Shown: positions 55,912 to 64,000 of the stretch, one piece after another
Layout: the number at the start of each line of letters is the position of its first letter
How positions within the stretch are numbered: the stretch's first letter is position 1
Assembly: GCF_016653295.1 (NCBI RefSeq)
Contig: NZ_NHSF01000045.1
Coordinates: 7,096 to 71,095, forward strand
Reading direction: 5' to 3'
Origin: Halochromatium salexigens
Lineage (GTDB): Bacteria; Pseudomonadota; Gammaproteobacteria; Chromatiales; Chromatiaceae
DNA: 64,000 bases
Translations under genes and position numbers: made by a program
The notes under the pieces: model-generated
Seen by the model: only the letters and a program-made list of their open reading frames with translations
Databases searched by the model: none
What the model was told of the DNA's origin: nothing

Positions 55912-55959
55912 GTCCCGCTGGCGCGCGCGCTGATCAGCGGCCTCTGACGGCGGCATGCA

Positions 55960-57525
55960 TCAGCCTCTAGGGCCGCCGCGCGACCCGCGCGAGCGCAGTC
56001 GGCGCTCGATCCCCTCGCGCACATCGCGCAATGAGAGCCGGCGCACAGGGCGCCGGCTCGCGACACGGGCCGCATCGGCGGCATCGAGCCGCGTCTTGAC
56101 GATCTCGGCGAGGTATTCGCCCAATTCCGGACGCTGCGTGATCAGCGCCCGCACTGCCTCGAGATCGATTCGAATCAGGGTCACATCGGTATTGGCGGTA
56201 AACTCAAGAAAGTTGACCTGCGTGGTCAGCATCTCGGAGATGCCGAAATGCTTGCCCGGCCCCAGCGTCTCAATCACCTTCGAGGACCCATCCGGCAAGC
56301 GGATGCTGCTATCGACCAGGCCGCCGATGATCACATAGAAGGCATCGCTGATCCCACCCTCGGCCAGGATCTGATCACCGAGATCGAAATAGCGATACTC
56401 ACTGCGCGCCGCGAGCTGGTTCAGCTCGTCATCGCTGAGCACACCGGCGACATCCAGGCTGCGCAATGCCAACGCCACCGTCGGCGGCTCGGCGCGATTC
56501 ACATGCGCGCGGCGCGTGCGCATTTCGGTGATCTCGGGCGCCACCTCAATGCCCGCTTCCTGCAGGCCCAGGTGAATCTCGCGATAGAGTTCCTCGCGCG
56601 CGCGAAACATGGAAGGATAGTTCCTCAGGTGGACCCAGACCATATAGCTGTAAGGCACCTTGGAGGCGTCCGCGAGGCGCACCACCGGGTTCGGGAAGTG
56701 GAGCACGCTGTCGCAGCGCATCGCCGCATCCAACAGCAGCGCGGACGCGAAGCGCGGCGAAACCTCGCCCGGAATCCTGACGAAGTACCAGGGCGCATAG
56801 AGGTGGTGATCGCTGTAGTAGTTTTTGAGCGCGGCGTTGGCCATGCGCGCGTTCGGAATCACCACCGTTGCATTGTCCCAGCCACGCAGCCGGGTCGCGC
56901 GCCAGTTCAGATCCACCACCTGGCCGATCAGTTGCTCCTCGGGTAGCTCGAGCCAATCGCCGATGCGAAACGGTCGCTCGATGCCGAGCGACACACCGGC
57001 GAGCAGGTCGCTTAGGGTCCGCTGCAAGGCGAGACCAATCACGCCCGCGGCCACGCCGGTCGAGACCCAGACGCCAGTAAACGAATAGCCCTGTTGCCAC
57101 ATGAACGATCCGAGCGCAATCATCAGCACCGACACCGACAGCAGTGCCTCGATCAGCTTCGGGATATGCTCACCGCGGTTCCTGCGGCGGCGGCGCTGCT
57201 TGGCGATGACAGTAACCACGCGTCCGATGGCCCAGGCTACTGACAGATTCACGAAGAGGTCCGTCCACCACGCCACCGGACCGAGCAAGCTCGGCAGCTC
57301 CAGCATCCGTAACCCATGGCGCAACAGGCCGGCGATAATGATCACCCACATCGGTAAAACGACCACGTCCAGCAACGCGGTGACCAGCGGGAAGTGCTTC
57401 GTCAGTGGCCGCTTGCCGACGACCTGACAGCCGATCCGCCAGAGCACGACCAGCAACAGCAGCCCGAGCAGCAACTCCCAGTAGCTTGCGGTCAATTGAT
57501 CGATAAAGTCTTGCAGTCCATTCAC
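55960..57525 (-). CDS. MscS-family channel with cyclic-nucleotide-binding domain
   Basis: This is a 521-residue membrane protein. Four or five membrane segments occupy residues 15-170, and the MscS pore/beta domain follows (about 150-330), with GLALQRTLSDLLAGVSLGIE and the beta-domain motif RATRLRGWDNATVVIPN. Residues about 365-500 form a cyclic-nucleotide-binding fold: ARSEYRYFDLGDQILAEG, YVIIGGLVDSSIRL and GPGKHFGISEML. The usual phosphate-binding FGExxLL-PRxAT signature is not exact (FGISEML, then TANTDV), so ligand binding is uncertain. MscS channels relieve osmotic shock, and the added domain may gate it by a nucleotide. Divergent from moaA across an 87-base gap. Confidence 0.87.
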   Translation of the reverse strand: MNGLQDFIDQLTASYWELLLGLLLLVVLWRIGCQVVGKRPLTKHFPLVTALLDVVVLPMWVIIIAGLLRHGLRMLELPSLLGPVAWWTDLFVNLSVAWAIGRVVTVIAKQRRRRRNRGEHIPKLIEALLSVSVLMIALGSFMWQQGYSFTGVWVSTGVAAGVIGLALQRTLSDLLAGVSLGIERPFRIGDWLELPEEQLIGQVVDLNWRATRLRGWDNATVVIPNARMANAALKNYYSDHHLYAPWYFVRIPGEVSPRFASALLLDAAMRCDSVLHFPNPVVRLADASKVPYSYMVWVHLRNYPSMFRAREELYREIHLGLQEAGIEVAPEITEMRTRRAHVNRAEPPTVALALRSLDVAGVLSDDELNQLAARSEYRYFDLGDQILAEGGISDAFYVIIGGLVDSSIRLPDGSSKVIETLGPGKHFGISEMLTTQVNFLEFTANTDVTLIRIDLEAVRALITQRPELGEYLAEIVKTRLDAADAARVASRRPVRRLSLRDVREGIERRLRSRGSRGGPRG

Positions 57526-57612
57526 GAGCGCACGCCCCTTTTCAAAGCTCGCTTCACGACCCCATTATCCGCCACAGACCCTTGCGCCTGCTTGCCTTGA
57601 GGCCCCTTTGCC

Positions 57613-58614
57613 ATGTCCACCGAACGCCCTGCCCTGATCGACCGCTTCGGTCGCCATGTGACCTATGTGCGCCTCTCGGTCACCGACCGCTGCGATCTGC
57701 GCTGTGTCTACTGCATGGCCGAGGACATGACCTTCCTGCCGCGCGCGCAGGTGCTCACGCTCGAGGAGATCGCCCGACTCGGGCGTTGCTTCACCGAGCT
57801 GGGTGTGACCAAGCTGCGCGTCACCGGCGGCGAACCGCTGGTGCGGCGCGATGTGCTGACGCTGTTCGAGGCGCTCGGGCCGCTGCCTGGCCTCGCGGAT
57901 CTTACGCTCACTACCAATGGCACCCAACTGCCGCGCTTCGCCGCGCGCCTGAAGGCGGCCGGCGTCACGCGTATCAATATCAGTCTGGACTCCTTGCGAC
58001 CGGAGCGCTTCCGCGCCATCACCCGCAAGGGTGATCTCGAGCAGGTGCTCGCCGGTATCGAGGCGGCGCGCGCGGCCGGGTTCGAGCGCATCAAGCTCAA
58101 CAGTGTGATCTTGCAGCATCGCAATCACGATGAGGTCGTCGATTTGGTCGACTTCGCCCTCGCGCGCGGACTGGATATCGCCTTCATCGAGGAGATGCCA
58201 CTCGGCCAGATCGGCGAGCACGATCGCGCCGAGGCCTTCTACCCGAGCGAGCAGATCCGCGCCGATCTCGCCGAGCGCTTCAGGCTGATCCCGACCACTG
58301 AGCGTACCGGTGGTCCCTCGCGCTACTGGCGCGCCGCCGATTCCGACACCCGGGTCGGCTTCATCTCGCCGCACAGCCATAACTTCTGCGGCAGTTGCAA
58401 CCGCGTGCGCGTCACCCCCGAGGGCCGGCTGCTGCTCTGCCTGGGCCAGGAGCACTCGGTCGACCTGCGCCGCGTGCTGCGAGCCAACCCGCTTGATGAC
58501 GCAGCGGTCAAGCGCGCCCTGATCAAGGCGATGGCGATCAAGCCCGAGGGCCATGACTTCGACCTCGAGGCCAAGCCGGTGATCTTCCGGCACATGAATG
58601 CGACCGGTGGCTGA
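57613..58614 (+). CDS. moaA: GTP 3',8-cyclase MoaA (molybdenum cofactor synthesis)
   Basis: The 333-residue radical-SAM enzyme converts GTP to 3',8-cyclo-GTP, the first step of molybdopterin synthesis, with MoaC. The N-terminal cluster is Cys27-x3-Cys31-x2-Cys34 ([11 protein letters not shown]), the SAM site is [11 protein letters not shown], and the second cluster is in [21 protein letters not shown]. The C-terminus ends in Gly-Gly (NATGG), a feature needed for activity in the family. It is complete. No moaC or other mo gene adjoins it; the next gene is convergent, with a gap of three bases. Confidence 0.97.
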   Translation: MSTERPALIDRFGRHVTYVRLSVTDRCDLRCVYCMAEDMTFLPRAQVLTLEEIARLGRCFTELGVTKLRVTGGEPLVRRDVLTLFEALGPLPGLADLTLTTNGTQLPRFAARLKAAGVTRINISLDSLRPERFRAITRKGDLEQVLAGIEAARAAGFERIKLNSVILQHRNHDEVVDLVDFALARGLDIAFIEEMPLGQIGEHDRAEAFYPSEQIRADLAERFRLIPTTERTGGPSRYWRAADSDTRVGFISPHSHNFCGSCNRVRVTPEGRLLLCLGQEHSVDLRRVLRANPLDDAAVKRALIKAMAIKPEGHDFDLEAKPVIFRHMNATGG

Positions 58615-58617
58615 GTG

Positions 58618-59448
58618 CTAGCCGGTTGCGATATCGGGTTCTGGCCGCGCCACGACAGCGGCCAACGCGAAACCACGGCGTAACAACTCGGCCTTGCCGC
58701 GCAGCGTCAGATCGGTGGCGAAGCGAAACTGCTGGCGAGCATCGATCGGATAGGCGCGCACGCGGTAGCGGGTGCCCCAGGGCTGCTCATCGGCGACCAC
58801 GGCAATGGGCTCGCCGAGCGCCAGATAGGGGCTGGTCAGCGCCACATCGAACAACAGTTCGCGCGCATGGGCACCGTCGTGGTTCGGGTGCAGGTAGAAG
58901 CTCACCGTGCATTGCAACTGCGGGGTGCCGTTGTTGGCATTCGAGATCGGCTCGGCCCAGAGCTTCAGATGCGGGATCGAGACCAGGTTGTCGTCCGGCG
59001 TCACCAGGTTGACCGCACGCATCCCGACATGGGTCACCTCGCCATAGGTGTCACCGATCTGCACCCAGTCGCCGTTGCGATAAGGGGCCTCGCCGACGGC
59101 GACGATGCCCGCGACCAGGCTGCTGGCATAGTCTTTGAGGGCGAAGCCGAGCGCCAGGCCGAGCGAGCCGAAGATCGCGATCATGTTCTGCAGCGAGGGC
59201 TCGATCAGCACCGGCACCGCGAGCAAAAAGGCGCCGATGACGATGATCAGGCGCAGCAACGGCACCATCGCTAACACCAGATGCCGACTCTTGCCGTGCA
59301 GCCGACTGGCGAGCCAGGGCAGTGCCTTTTGCAGCGCGAGGATCAGGGCCACGGCACTGATCAGGATCAGCACCAAGTCCAGCGCGACGCTGGCATCGAG
59401 CTGCTGGAACAGCTCGGCGAGCTTGTCATCGTCCATCGTGTCGGACAT
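58618..59448 (-). CDS. mscS: Small-conductance mechanosensitive channel MscS
   Basis: The 276-residue protein has the classic MscS size. It has three membrane segments (about 19-40, 57-80 and 85-115), with TM3 carrying the Gly/Ala-rich pore stretch SLGLALGFALKDYASSLVAG, and the beta domain RNGDWVQIGDTYGEVTHVGM. Full length and intact. It opens on membrane tension. It is preceded by a hypothetical gene whose last base it shares (59448), so they are translationally coupled and probably work together. Confidence 0.93.
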   Translation of the reverse strand: MSDTMDDDKLAELFQQLDASVALDLVLILISAVALILALQKALPWLASRLHGKSRHLVLAMVPLLRLIIVIGAFLLAVPVLIEPSLQNMIAIFGSLGLALGFALKDYASSLVAGIVAVGEAPYRNGDWVQIGDTYGEVTHVGMRAVNLVTPDDNLVSIPHLKLWAEPISNANNGTPQLQCTVSFYLHPNHDGAHARELLFDVALTSPYLALGEPIAVVADEQPWGTRYRVRAYPIDARQQFRFATDLTLRGKAELLRRGFALAAVVARPEPDIATG

Positions 59449-60653
59449 CAGCAGGCATCGGTCAAGAAATCGCGTTCAGCGAGGAAGCTGCGCACCGCCG
59501 GATAGGCCGAGGGCGTCACCCGCCAGATCCCCTCTGGATCGGCGCTGATCACATCGCTCGCGGCGAGCTGCCAGAGCAGGTCTCGGGTCCGGGCACGCGG
59601 CGCCGGCAACAATGCGGCGAGAATCTCGGTCGGCAGCCCATCGTGTAGCAGCAGCGCGTGCAAGATGAGCGCCTCGGGCTCGCCCCAACCGCTGGGTAGC
59701 GCGAACTCGAGCGCGGGGGCCACCCAGATCGTCTCGACGTCGGGCTGATCGTCGGATTCTTCATCCGCCGCCTCGGGTTTATCCGGCTCCGAGCGCAGGC
59801 GCGAGCGCCACCGCTGTAAGGCCACGCCCGGGTTGCCGCGCGCCTGGGCCGCGAGGTAGCGCAGCTCGTTGTTCGCTGCGCTCTCCCCCATCTCCTCGCC
59901 TCCGTTCACGGTCAACACCCGGTTGCCGCTTTGGGCGTGGCGAAAGCGGCGCGGGCGCTGGTCGTGGCCAGCTGCCAGACTCGCGAGCCAGCGCGCCAGG
60001 CGCTCGCCATCGAGCGCCTGCAGGGTCAGCGCGCGCACCGCCGGCGTCGGCACCACGAAGCGCAGGTAGGCCCAGGTCCAACTGTCGCAGCCGATCAGCC
60101 CGAAGCCCTGTCGAGCGCTGAGCAGGCGCTCGAACAGCCCGCGTATCAGATCCAGCCCGGCGGGATGGCGCAGCCAGCAGCGCTCGAGCCGTGGCAGGGC
60201 CCAGAGGCATCCATCCTGGGGCCAATCAGCGAGCCAACCGGAGTGGTTGCCGGTGACGACCTCAGGGGCCGGAGCTGGAATGCAGACCCGGTCGTGCTGC
60301 TCCGCCCAGGTCTCCAGCAGCTCGGCATAGCCGGCCGTGGGCGGGCCGATGATGAACCAGACGCGCTCGGTCGGTGCGCGCTGCTCCAGCGCCGTTTGCA
60401 GGACGCGGGCGGCAGCGCGCCAGTCGATCGGCCCTGCAACGGCCTCCAAGCGCTCGGGGGCGAGCGCATGCAGCTCGTCTTCCCGCTTGACCGGTCCCTG
60501 TGGTGCTGGCCGGCGCCAGCGAAAGAATCGCTTCAGCGACGACAAGCCGCGCTTGGCACTGCTCGCGGTGGGCGCGGATGGCAGCTGATAATGGGCTAAC
60601 GGGATCAGCTCCCAGATCGGATGCGACTCGTTCTCGGAGGCGGTCGAAGCCAT
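59448..60653 (-). CDS. Uncharacterised protein coupled to MscS
   Basis: The 401-residue protein starts at ATG 60653 (MASTASENESHPIWELIPLA). A longer frame to 60719 lacks a better ribosome site. The middle contains IGPPTAGYAELLETWAE and GLIGCDSWTWAYLRFVVP; the first has a degenerate glycine loop where a P-loop ATPase would have GxxxxGK(T/S), with no lysine, so ATP binding is not supported. The C-terminal third is winged-helix-like (ILHALLLHDGLPTEILAALL). I do not recognise the family with confidence. Because its stop overlaps the MscS start, a regulatory or adaptor role for the channel is a fair guess. Confidence 0.7.
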   Translation of the reverse strand: MASTASENESHPIWELIPLAHYQLPSAPTASSAKRGLSSLKRFFRWRRPAPQGPVKREDELHALAPERLEAVAGPIDWRAAARVLQTALEQRAPTERVWFIIGPPTAGYAELLETWAEQHDRVCIPAPAPEVVTGNHSGWLADWPQDGCLWALPRLERCWLRHPAGLDLIRGLFERLLSARQGFGLIGCDSWTWAYLRFVVPTPAVRALTLQALDGERLARWLASLAAGHDQRPRRFRHAQSGNRVLTVNGGEEMGESAANNELRYLAAQARGNPGVALQRWRSRLRSEPDKPEAADEESDDQPDVETIWVAPALEFALPSGWGEPEALILHALLLHDGLPTEILAALLPAPRARTRDLLWQLAASDVISADPEGIWRVTPSAYPAVRSFLAERDFLTDAC

Positions 60654-60884
60654 GGTAGGAGCGGTTCCCCCTTGTTCTCGGCGGTAACATTCACGGTCGC
60701 GATTCGGCGAATCTATCAAGAAGCCGGCCGCTACTAGACCGAACGCGGATCAGCTGTCTTATACTGGATCAGCTCGTCCATTGCGAAACCGATCGAGCAC
60801 CGTTCGCGAAACTCCAGGCCGCCAGTGACGAGGCCTGGAACGCTATGAAAGACGGCTTCGAGGCTGACGCTGTATCTGAAGGTG
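60654..60884. other. Gap with remnants of a longer DsrE-like reading
   Basis: No intact gene is seen. In one frame 60800-60860 reads like a helical segment (AKLQAASDEAWNAMKDGF). In another, the codons just upstream of the DsrE-like ATG read RLTLYLKV, which is what the N-terminus of a DsrE-like protein should look like. The two cannot be joined without a frameshift, so the beginning of the next gene may have been disrupted. Confidence 0.35.
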
Positions 60885-61208
60885 ATGGCCGAGACCTACG
60901 AAGGCCTCAAGCGCCAAGGCGTCGAACCCGAGATGGTCTTCACCTTTCGCGGACCCTCGCTCGCGCTGATCTCGAGTGACCACACCGACGTTCCTCTGGA
61001 TCAGGAGCAGCACTACGAGGCTATCGCCGAGCAGATCAAGCAGCTGCAGGCCAAGCCGAATGTGCACATGGAGGCCTGCTCGGTCGCCGCGCGTCTGCTC
61101 AAGGTCGATCCAGACACTCTGCTGCCCGGCATCGACTTCGTTGGCAACGCCTTCGTCTCGCAGATTGGCTATCAGTCCAAGGGCTTTGCCATCATTCCGA
61201 TCTTCTGA
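60885..61208 (+). CDS. DsrE-like family protein, possibly N-terminally truncated
   Basis: This 107-residue reading from ATG 60885 (GTG at 60882 in frame) carries GLKRQGVEPEMVFTFRGPSL, HMEACSVAARLLKVDPDTLL and a final VGNAFVSQIGYQSKGFAIIP. These match the DsrE/DsrF/YchN-like group of small sulfur-relay and sulfur-oxidation proteins, in which a cysteine and glycines near the C-terminal half are conserved; here the Cys is in MEACSVA. The usual N-terminal beta strand is missing in this frame, but is visible upstream as LTLYL without a start codon. It may be a shortened, or wrongly annotated, sulfur-oxidation partner. In a purple sulfur bacterium the parent gene would be expected. Confidence 0.5.
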   Translation: MAETYEGLKRQGVEPEMVFTFRGPSLALISSDHTDVPLDQEQHYEAIAEQIKQLQAKPNVHMEACSVAARLLKVDPDTLLPGIDFVGNAFVSQIGYQSKGFAIIPIF

Positions 61209-61300
61209 CGGGTGAGCTCCGGGTGGCCAACAGACTATTGTGCTGGCCGCTGCGGGGATGATCTCGGTTAAAGTGCGATTCGAAGACAGCCGAGGTATCC

Positions 61301-64000
61301 ATGATTTTCCCCACATTGCGCAGCATCGCCACGGCCGAGGTCATTACCCTCCCGGCCACGGCCACCCTCGCCGAGGCGGTCGAGACCATGAACCGCCACA
61401 ACATCCGCGATGTCGTGGTAAGTACCGAGTCAGGCTACCGCCTGGTGCTCTCGAGCATGTTGCTGTCTTTCCAGGTCCAGGGCCTGCCGTTATCCACGCC
61501 GCTCTCGGAACTGGACCTGCCGGAGGCGGCGCTGCTCGATCCAGAGGCTTCGACCTTGGACGGACTCAAGGCGATCCGCAATCATTCCGAGCACATCTGC
61601 CTGATCGATCAGGCCGGCCACCTGCAAGGCATCGTCAGCTACACCGATCTGGCCGGCAGTCTCGACCCGCAGGTGCTGGCCGAGATGCAGAGCCTCGGCG
61701 AGCTGCTGCATGGTATCCAGCCGCTGGTCGTGCCCGAGACCCTGGCGCTGCAGGAGGTCGTGCAGCGCATGGATCAGAACCATGTTGGCGCCAGTATCGT
61801 CACCCGCGAGGCGCGCCCGGTCGGCATCCTCACCCAGCGCGATCTGCTCAGGCTGCTCGGCGCCGAGCCGGATTGGCAGGCACCGGTGGGCAGCTTCATG
61901 AGCGCACCGCTGCGCACCCTCGACCAGGAGACGACCATCGCCGAGGCGCTGACCTTCTGCCGCCGCCACCGCATCAAGCGCGTCGTGGTGGTGAACCGCG
62001 ATGGCCAGCTCCTGGGACTGATCAGCCAACGCGATCTGGTCAGCCTCTATTACAATCGCTGGTTCGCCGTGCTCAAGGACCATCAACAGCAGCGCGATGC
62101 GCTCAACCGCGAGCTGCAAGAGCAGGAAAAGAAATTCCGCGTCCTGTTCGAGTATTCACCCGACGCCATGGTCGTCATCGATCCGGCCAACGGCGCCACG
62201 CTTGAATTCAACCACCGCGCGCATGCGCAGCTCGGCTACAGCGCCGAGGAATTCGCACGCCTGTGCCTGCGCGACTACGAAGCCAAGGAAACACCCGAAG
62301 AGACCGCCGCCCACGTCCACAACATCATCACCCAGGGACATGATGAGTTCGAGACCCTGCATCGCCACAAGGATGGTCATCTCTTACACATCCAGGTCTC
62401 GGCCATCTATTTGGAACTCAATCAACAACCTCGGTTGATGGCGATCTTGCGCGACATCAGCCAGCAAAAACAGGCCGAGCAGCAGCTCATCGAGAGCCGC
62501 GAGCGCCTGCAACTGGCCGCCGATGCGGCCGAATTCGGCATCTGGGACTATGACCTCGAGCACGACCGGCTGTTCTGGGATGCGCGCATGTTCGACCTCT
62601 ACGGCGTCGATCCGGCGCAGTTCCAAGGCTGCCTCCAGGATTGGGCCGACAGACTGCACCCGGAGTCCCGTCAGCAGGCCGAGGCCGCGTTCCGGGCGTT
62701 GGTCGAACACGACCAACATTTCGATATCAAGATCCAGGTCGAGCGCACGAACGATCAGGCGTGTCGCACACTCAGAGGGCTCGCGCGCGTGATCCGCGAC
62801 GGGCAGGGGCGCGCGATCCGGGTCGTCGGCATCAATGAGGATGTCAGCGACCGCATCGCCGCCGAGCACCGGCTCGCCGCCGAGGAGGCCAAGTTCCGCG
62901 GCCTGTTCGAGCGCTCGCCGGTCGGTATCGCGATGAACGATTTCGCCACCGGCGACTTTCTCGAATTCAACGCGGCCATCCACGAGCCCACCGGTTACAG
63001 CGAGGAAGAGTTCCGACAGCTCAGTTACTGGGAGCTGACCCCCGAGCAATACTTGCCGCTCGAACAGCAGGCGCTCGAGGAGCTGCGCGAGACCGGCTTC
63101 TATGGGCCGTTCGAAAAGGAATACATCCGCAAGGATGGCAGCCGCTACCCGGTGTTGCTCAAGGGCTTCAAGACCCAGACGCCGGAAGGGCGCGAGGTCA
63201 TTTGGTCGATCATCCAGGATATCTCCGCGATCAAGGAGGTGCAGCGCGATCTGCGCGATCGCGAGCAGCGCCTGCAACAGCTCGCGGCCCAGAGTCGCAC
63301 CGTCACCTGGGAGGTCGATGCCGAGGGCTGCTATACCTATCTCAGCCCGGTGGCCGAAGGCGTCTGGGGCTACAGGCCCGCCGAACTCGTCGGTCAGGCC
63401 CACTTCTACGATCTGCACCCGGCCAACGGCCGCGAGGCCTTCAAGACCGCCATGTTCGAGGGCTTTGCGGCACACCAGTCGTTTGACGGCTTGACCAACC
63501 CCCTCCTGCACAAAGACGGCCACCTGCTCTGGGTCAGCACCCATGCCGCGCCCGTGATCGGCGATGACGGCACCCTGCTCGGCTATCGGGGCAGCGATCT
63601 CGACATCACCGAGGCCAGGCAGGCCAAGCAGGCCCTGGAAACCGAAAAGGAGCGCTTCCAGGGCATCTTCGAGAACACCGGCAGTGGCGTCGCGGTGTTC
63701 CGACCGGTCGACGACGGCCAGGATTTCGTCTTCACCGACTATAACGCCGCCGCCGAGCGCATGGACAAACACCCACGCCAGGAGGTCATCGGCCGTCACC
63801 TGAGCGAGTGTTTCCCGGCGGCCGAGAAGATGGGGCTGTTCGGGGCCTTACGCCAAGTCGCGCGCAGCGGCGAGCCGATCGAGCTGCCACTCGCGCGCTA
63901 TGAGGATGAACAACTACAGGGCTGGCGCGAGAACAGCCTCTTCATGCTCTCCTCCGGCGAGGTGGTGGCGGTCTACAACGACCTCACCGAGATCAAGCAG
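61301..64000 (+). CDS. CBS-PAS multisensor signalling protein, 3' end outside window
   Basis: The frame is open from ATG 61301 (GAGGT eight bases upstream) to the window end, 900 codons without a stop. Residues about 1-255 are two pairs of CBS domains (TLRSIATAEVITLPATATLA, HICLIDQAGHLQGIVSYTDL, GASIVTREARPVGILTQRDL, RVVVVNRDGQLLGLISQRDL), which usually bind adenosine nucleotides. A coiled coil (about 258-285) leads to at least five PAS domains (about 286-400, 405-525, 530-650, 655-775, 780 on), each with PAC-like DIS or DIT endings. The output domain (kinase, GGDEF or EAL) must lie beyond 64000. The CBS plus PAS layout suggests energy-state plus redox or light sensing. Confidence 0.9.
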   Translation, partial: MIFPTLRSIATAEVITLPATATLAEAVETMNRHNIRDVVVSTESGYRLVLSSMLLSFQVQGLPLSTPLSELDLPEAALLDPEASTLDGLKAIRNHSEHICLIDQAGHLQGIVSYTDLAGSLDPQVLAEMQSLGELLHGIQPLVVPETLALQEVVQRMDQNHVGASIVTREARPVGILTQRDLLRLLGAEPDWQAPVGSFMSAPLRTLDQETTIAEALTFCRRHRIKRVVVVNRDGQLLGLISQRDLVSLYYNRWFAVLKDHQQQRDALNRELQEQEKKFRVLFEYSPDAMVVIDPANGATLEFNHRAHAQLGYSAEEFARLCLRDYEAKETPEETAAHVHNIITQGHDEFETLHRHKDGHLLHIQVSAIYLELNQQPRLMAILRDISQQKQAEQQLIESRERLQLAADAAEFGIWDYDLEHDRLFWDARMFDLYGVDPAQFQGCLQDWADRLHPESRQQAEAAFRALVEHDQHFDIKIQVERTNDQACRTLRGLARVIRDGQGRAIRVVGINEDVSDRIAAEHRLAAEEAKFRGLFERSPVGIAMNDFATGDFLEFNAAIHEPTGYSEEEFRQLSYWELTPEQYLPLEQQALEELRETGFYGPFEKEYIRKDGSRYPVLLKGFKTQTPEGREVIWSIIQDISAIKEVQRDLRDREQRLQQLAAQSRTVTWEVDAEGCYTYLSPVAEGVWGYRPAELVGQAHFYDLHPANGREAFKTAMFEGFAAHQSFDGLTNPLLHKDGHLLWVSTHAAPVIGDDGTLLGYRGSDLDITEARQAKQALETEKERFQGIFENTGSGVAVFRPVDDGQDFVFTDYNAAAERMDKHPRQEVIGRHLSECFPAAEKMGLFGALRQVARSGEPIELPLARYEDEQLQGWRENSLFMLSSGEVVAVYNDLTEIKQ

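Noticed and set aside
57526-57612. Molybdenum-cofactor riboswitch before moaA
   Set aside because: The 87-base gap is too short for the Moco RNA motif and shows none of its conserved stems.
60241-60420. P-loop in the protein before MscS (GPPTAGYAEL)
   Set aside because: No lysine or Ser/Thr at the end of the loop, so I do not call it an ATPase.
61240-62205. 321-codon plus-strand frame over the CBS region
   Set aside because: A shifted frame of arginine- and proline-rich text; the CBS frame starting at 61301 is the real one.
62384-63799. 471-codon minus-strand frame over the CBS-PAS gene
   Set aside because: Antisense shadow; the plus-strand frame has clear CBS and PAS domains.

Overview
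The window reads as a high-GC gammaproteobacterial chromosome segment. The best guess is a purple sulfur bacterium (Chromatiaceae), inferred from the gene set: a KaiBC pair, an ArsJ arsenate cassette, TrpB2, UPF0182, many PAS/GGDEF/EAL proteins and a lone DsrE-like gene. No rRNA or photosynthesis marker is present to prove it. One tRNA (tRNA-Ser-GGA) and one TPP riboswitch are visible. There is no phage, insertion sequence or CRISPR array.

Region by region. 1-3723 is scar tissue: a universal stress protein tail at 1-254 recurs almost identically at 3470-3723, where it is fused to a SulP transporter fragment. Between the copies lie a DUF433/DUF5615 toxin-antitoxin-like pair, a deleted GNAT acetyltransferase and a PAS protein without output domain. 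3742-10482 is a divergent cyclic-di-GMP cluster: FIST sensor and diguanylate cyclase on one strand, HDOD-GGDEF and GAF/PAS-GGDEF-EAL on the other, with one N-terminal sensor domain shared by two of the proteins. 10601-18459 is mostly housekeeping: tRNA-Ser, a methyltransferase, mutM, glycerate kinase, rapA and trpB2.

18518-24922 holds a LysM coiled-coil protein and then an arsenic island: arsR, a dedicated GAPDH, an ArsJ permease fused to a periplasmic-adaptor-like domain, an ArsP-like permease, an hflC remnant and a small thioredoxin-like protein. 25086-34209 has a UPF0182 membrane protein and the phosphate system: phoU on one strand facing pstSCAB, with a three-repeat Pho box before pstS. 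34335-36933 is a two-gene operon of a geranylgeranyl-reductase-like flavoprotein and a CrtC/tocopherol-cyclase-like protein.

37235-43561 is the most interesting stretch: a two-domain KaiC with Ser-Ser phosphosites and a coiled-coil tail, a KaiB overlapping it by one base, and directly behind them a PAS-PAS-GGDEF-EAL enzyme. That gene runs tail to tail, with a 70-base overlap, into another EAL gene whose GGDEF motif is degenerate. This suggests a Kai timing or energy-sensing module wired to cyclic-di-GMP. 44051-51077 has a bacteriohemerythrin, an MgtC/DUF4010 membrane protein, a small secreted protein and an RND efflux pump pair. 51229-52820 holds one intact and one wrecked toxin-antitoxin locus. 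52910-64000 has riboswitch-controlled thiC, a lipoprotein, two MscS channels, moaA, an unknown protein translationally linked to one MscS, and a CBS-PAS multisensor running off the window end.

The overall picture is a signal-transduction-rich genome in which at least six proteins make or degrade cyclic-di-GMP, mixed with stress and detoxification functions and several decaying gene fragments.
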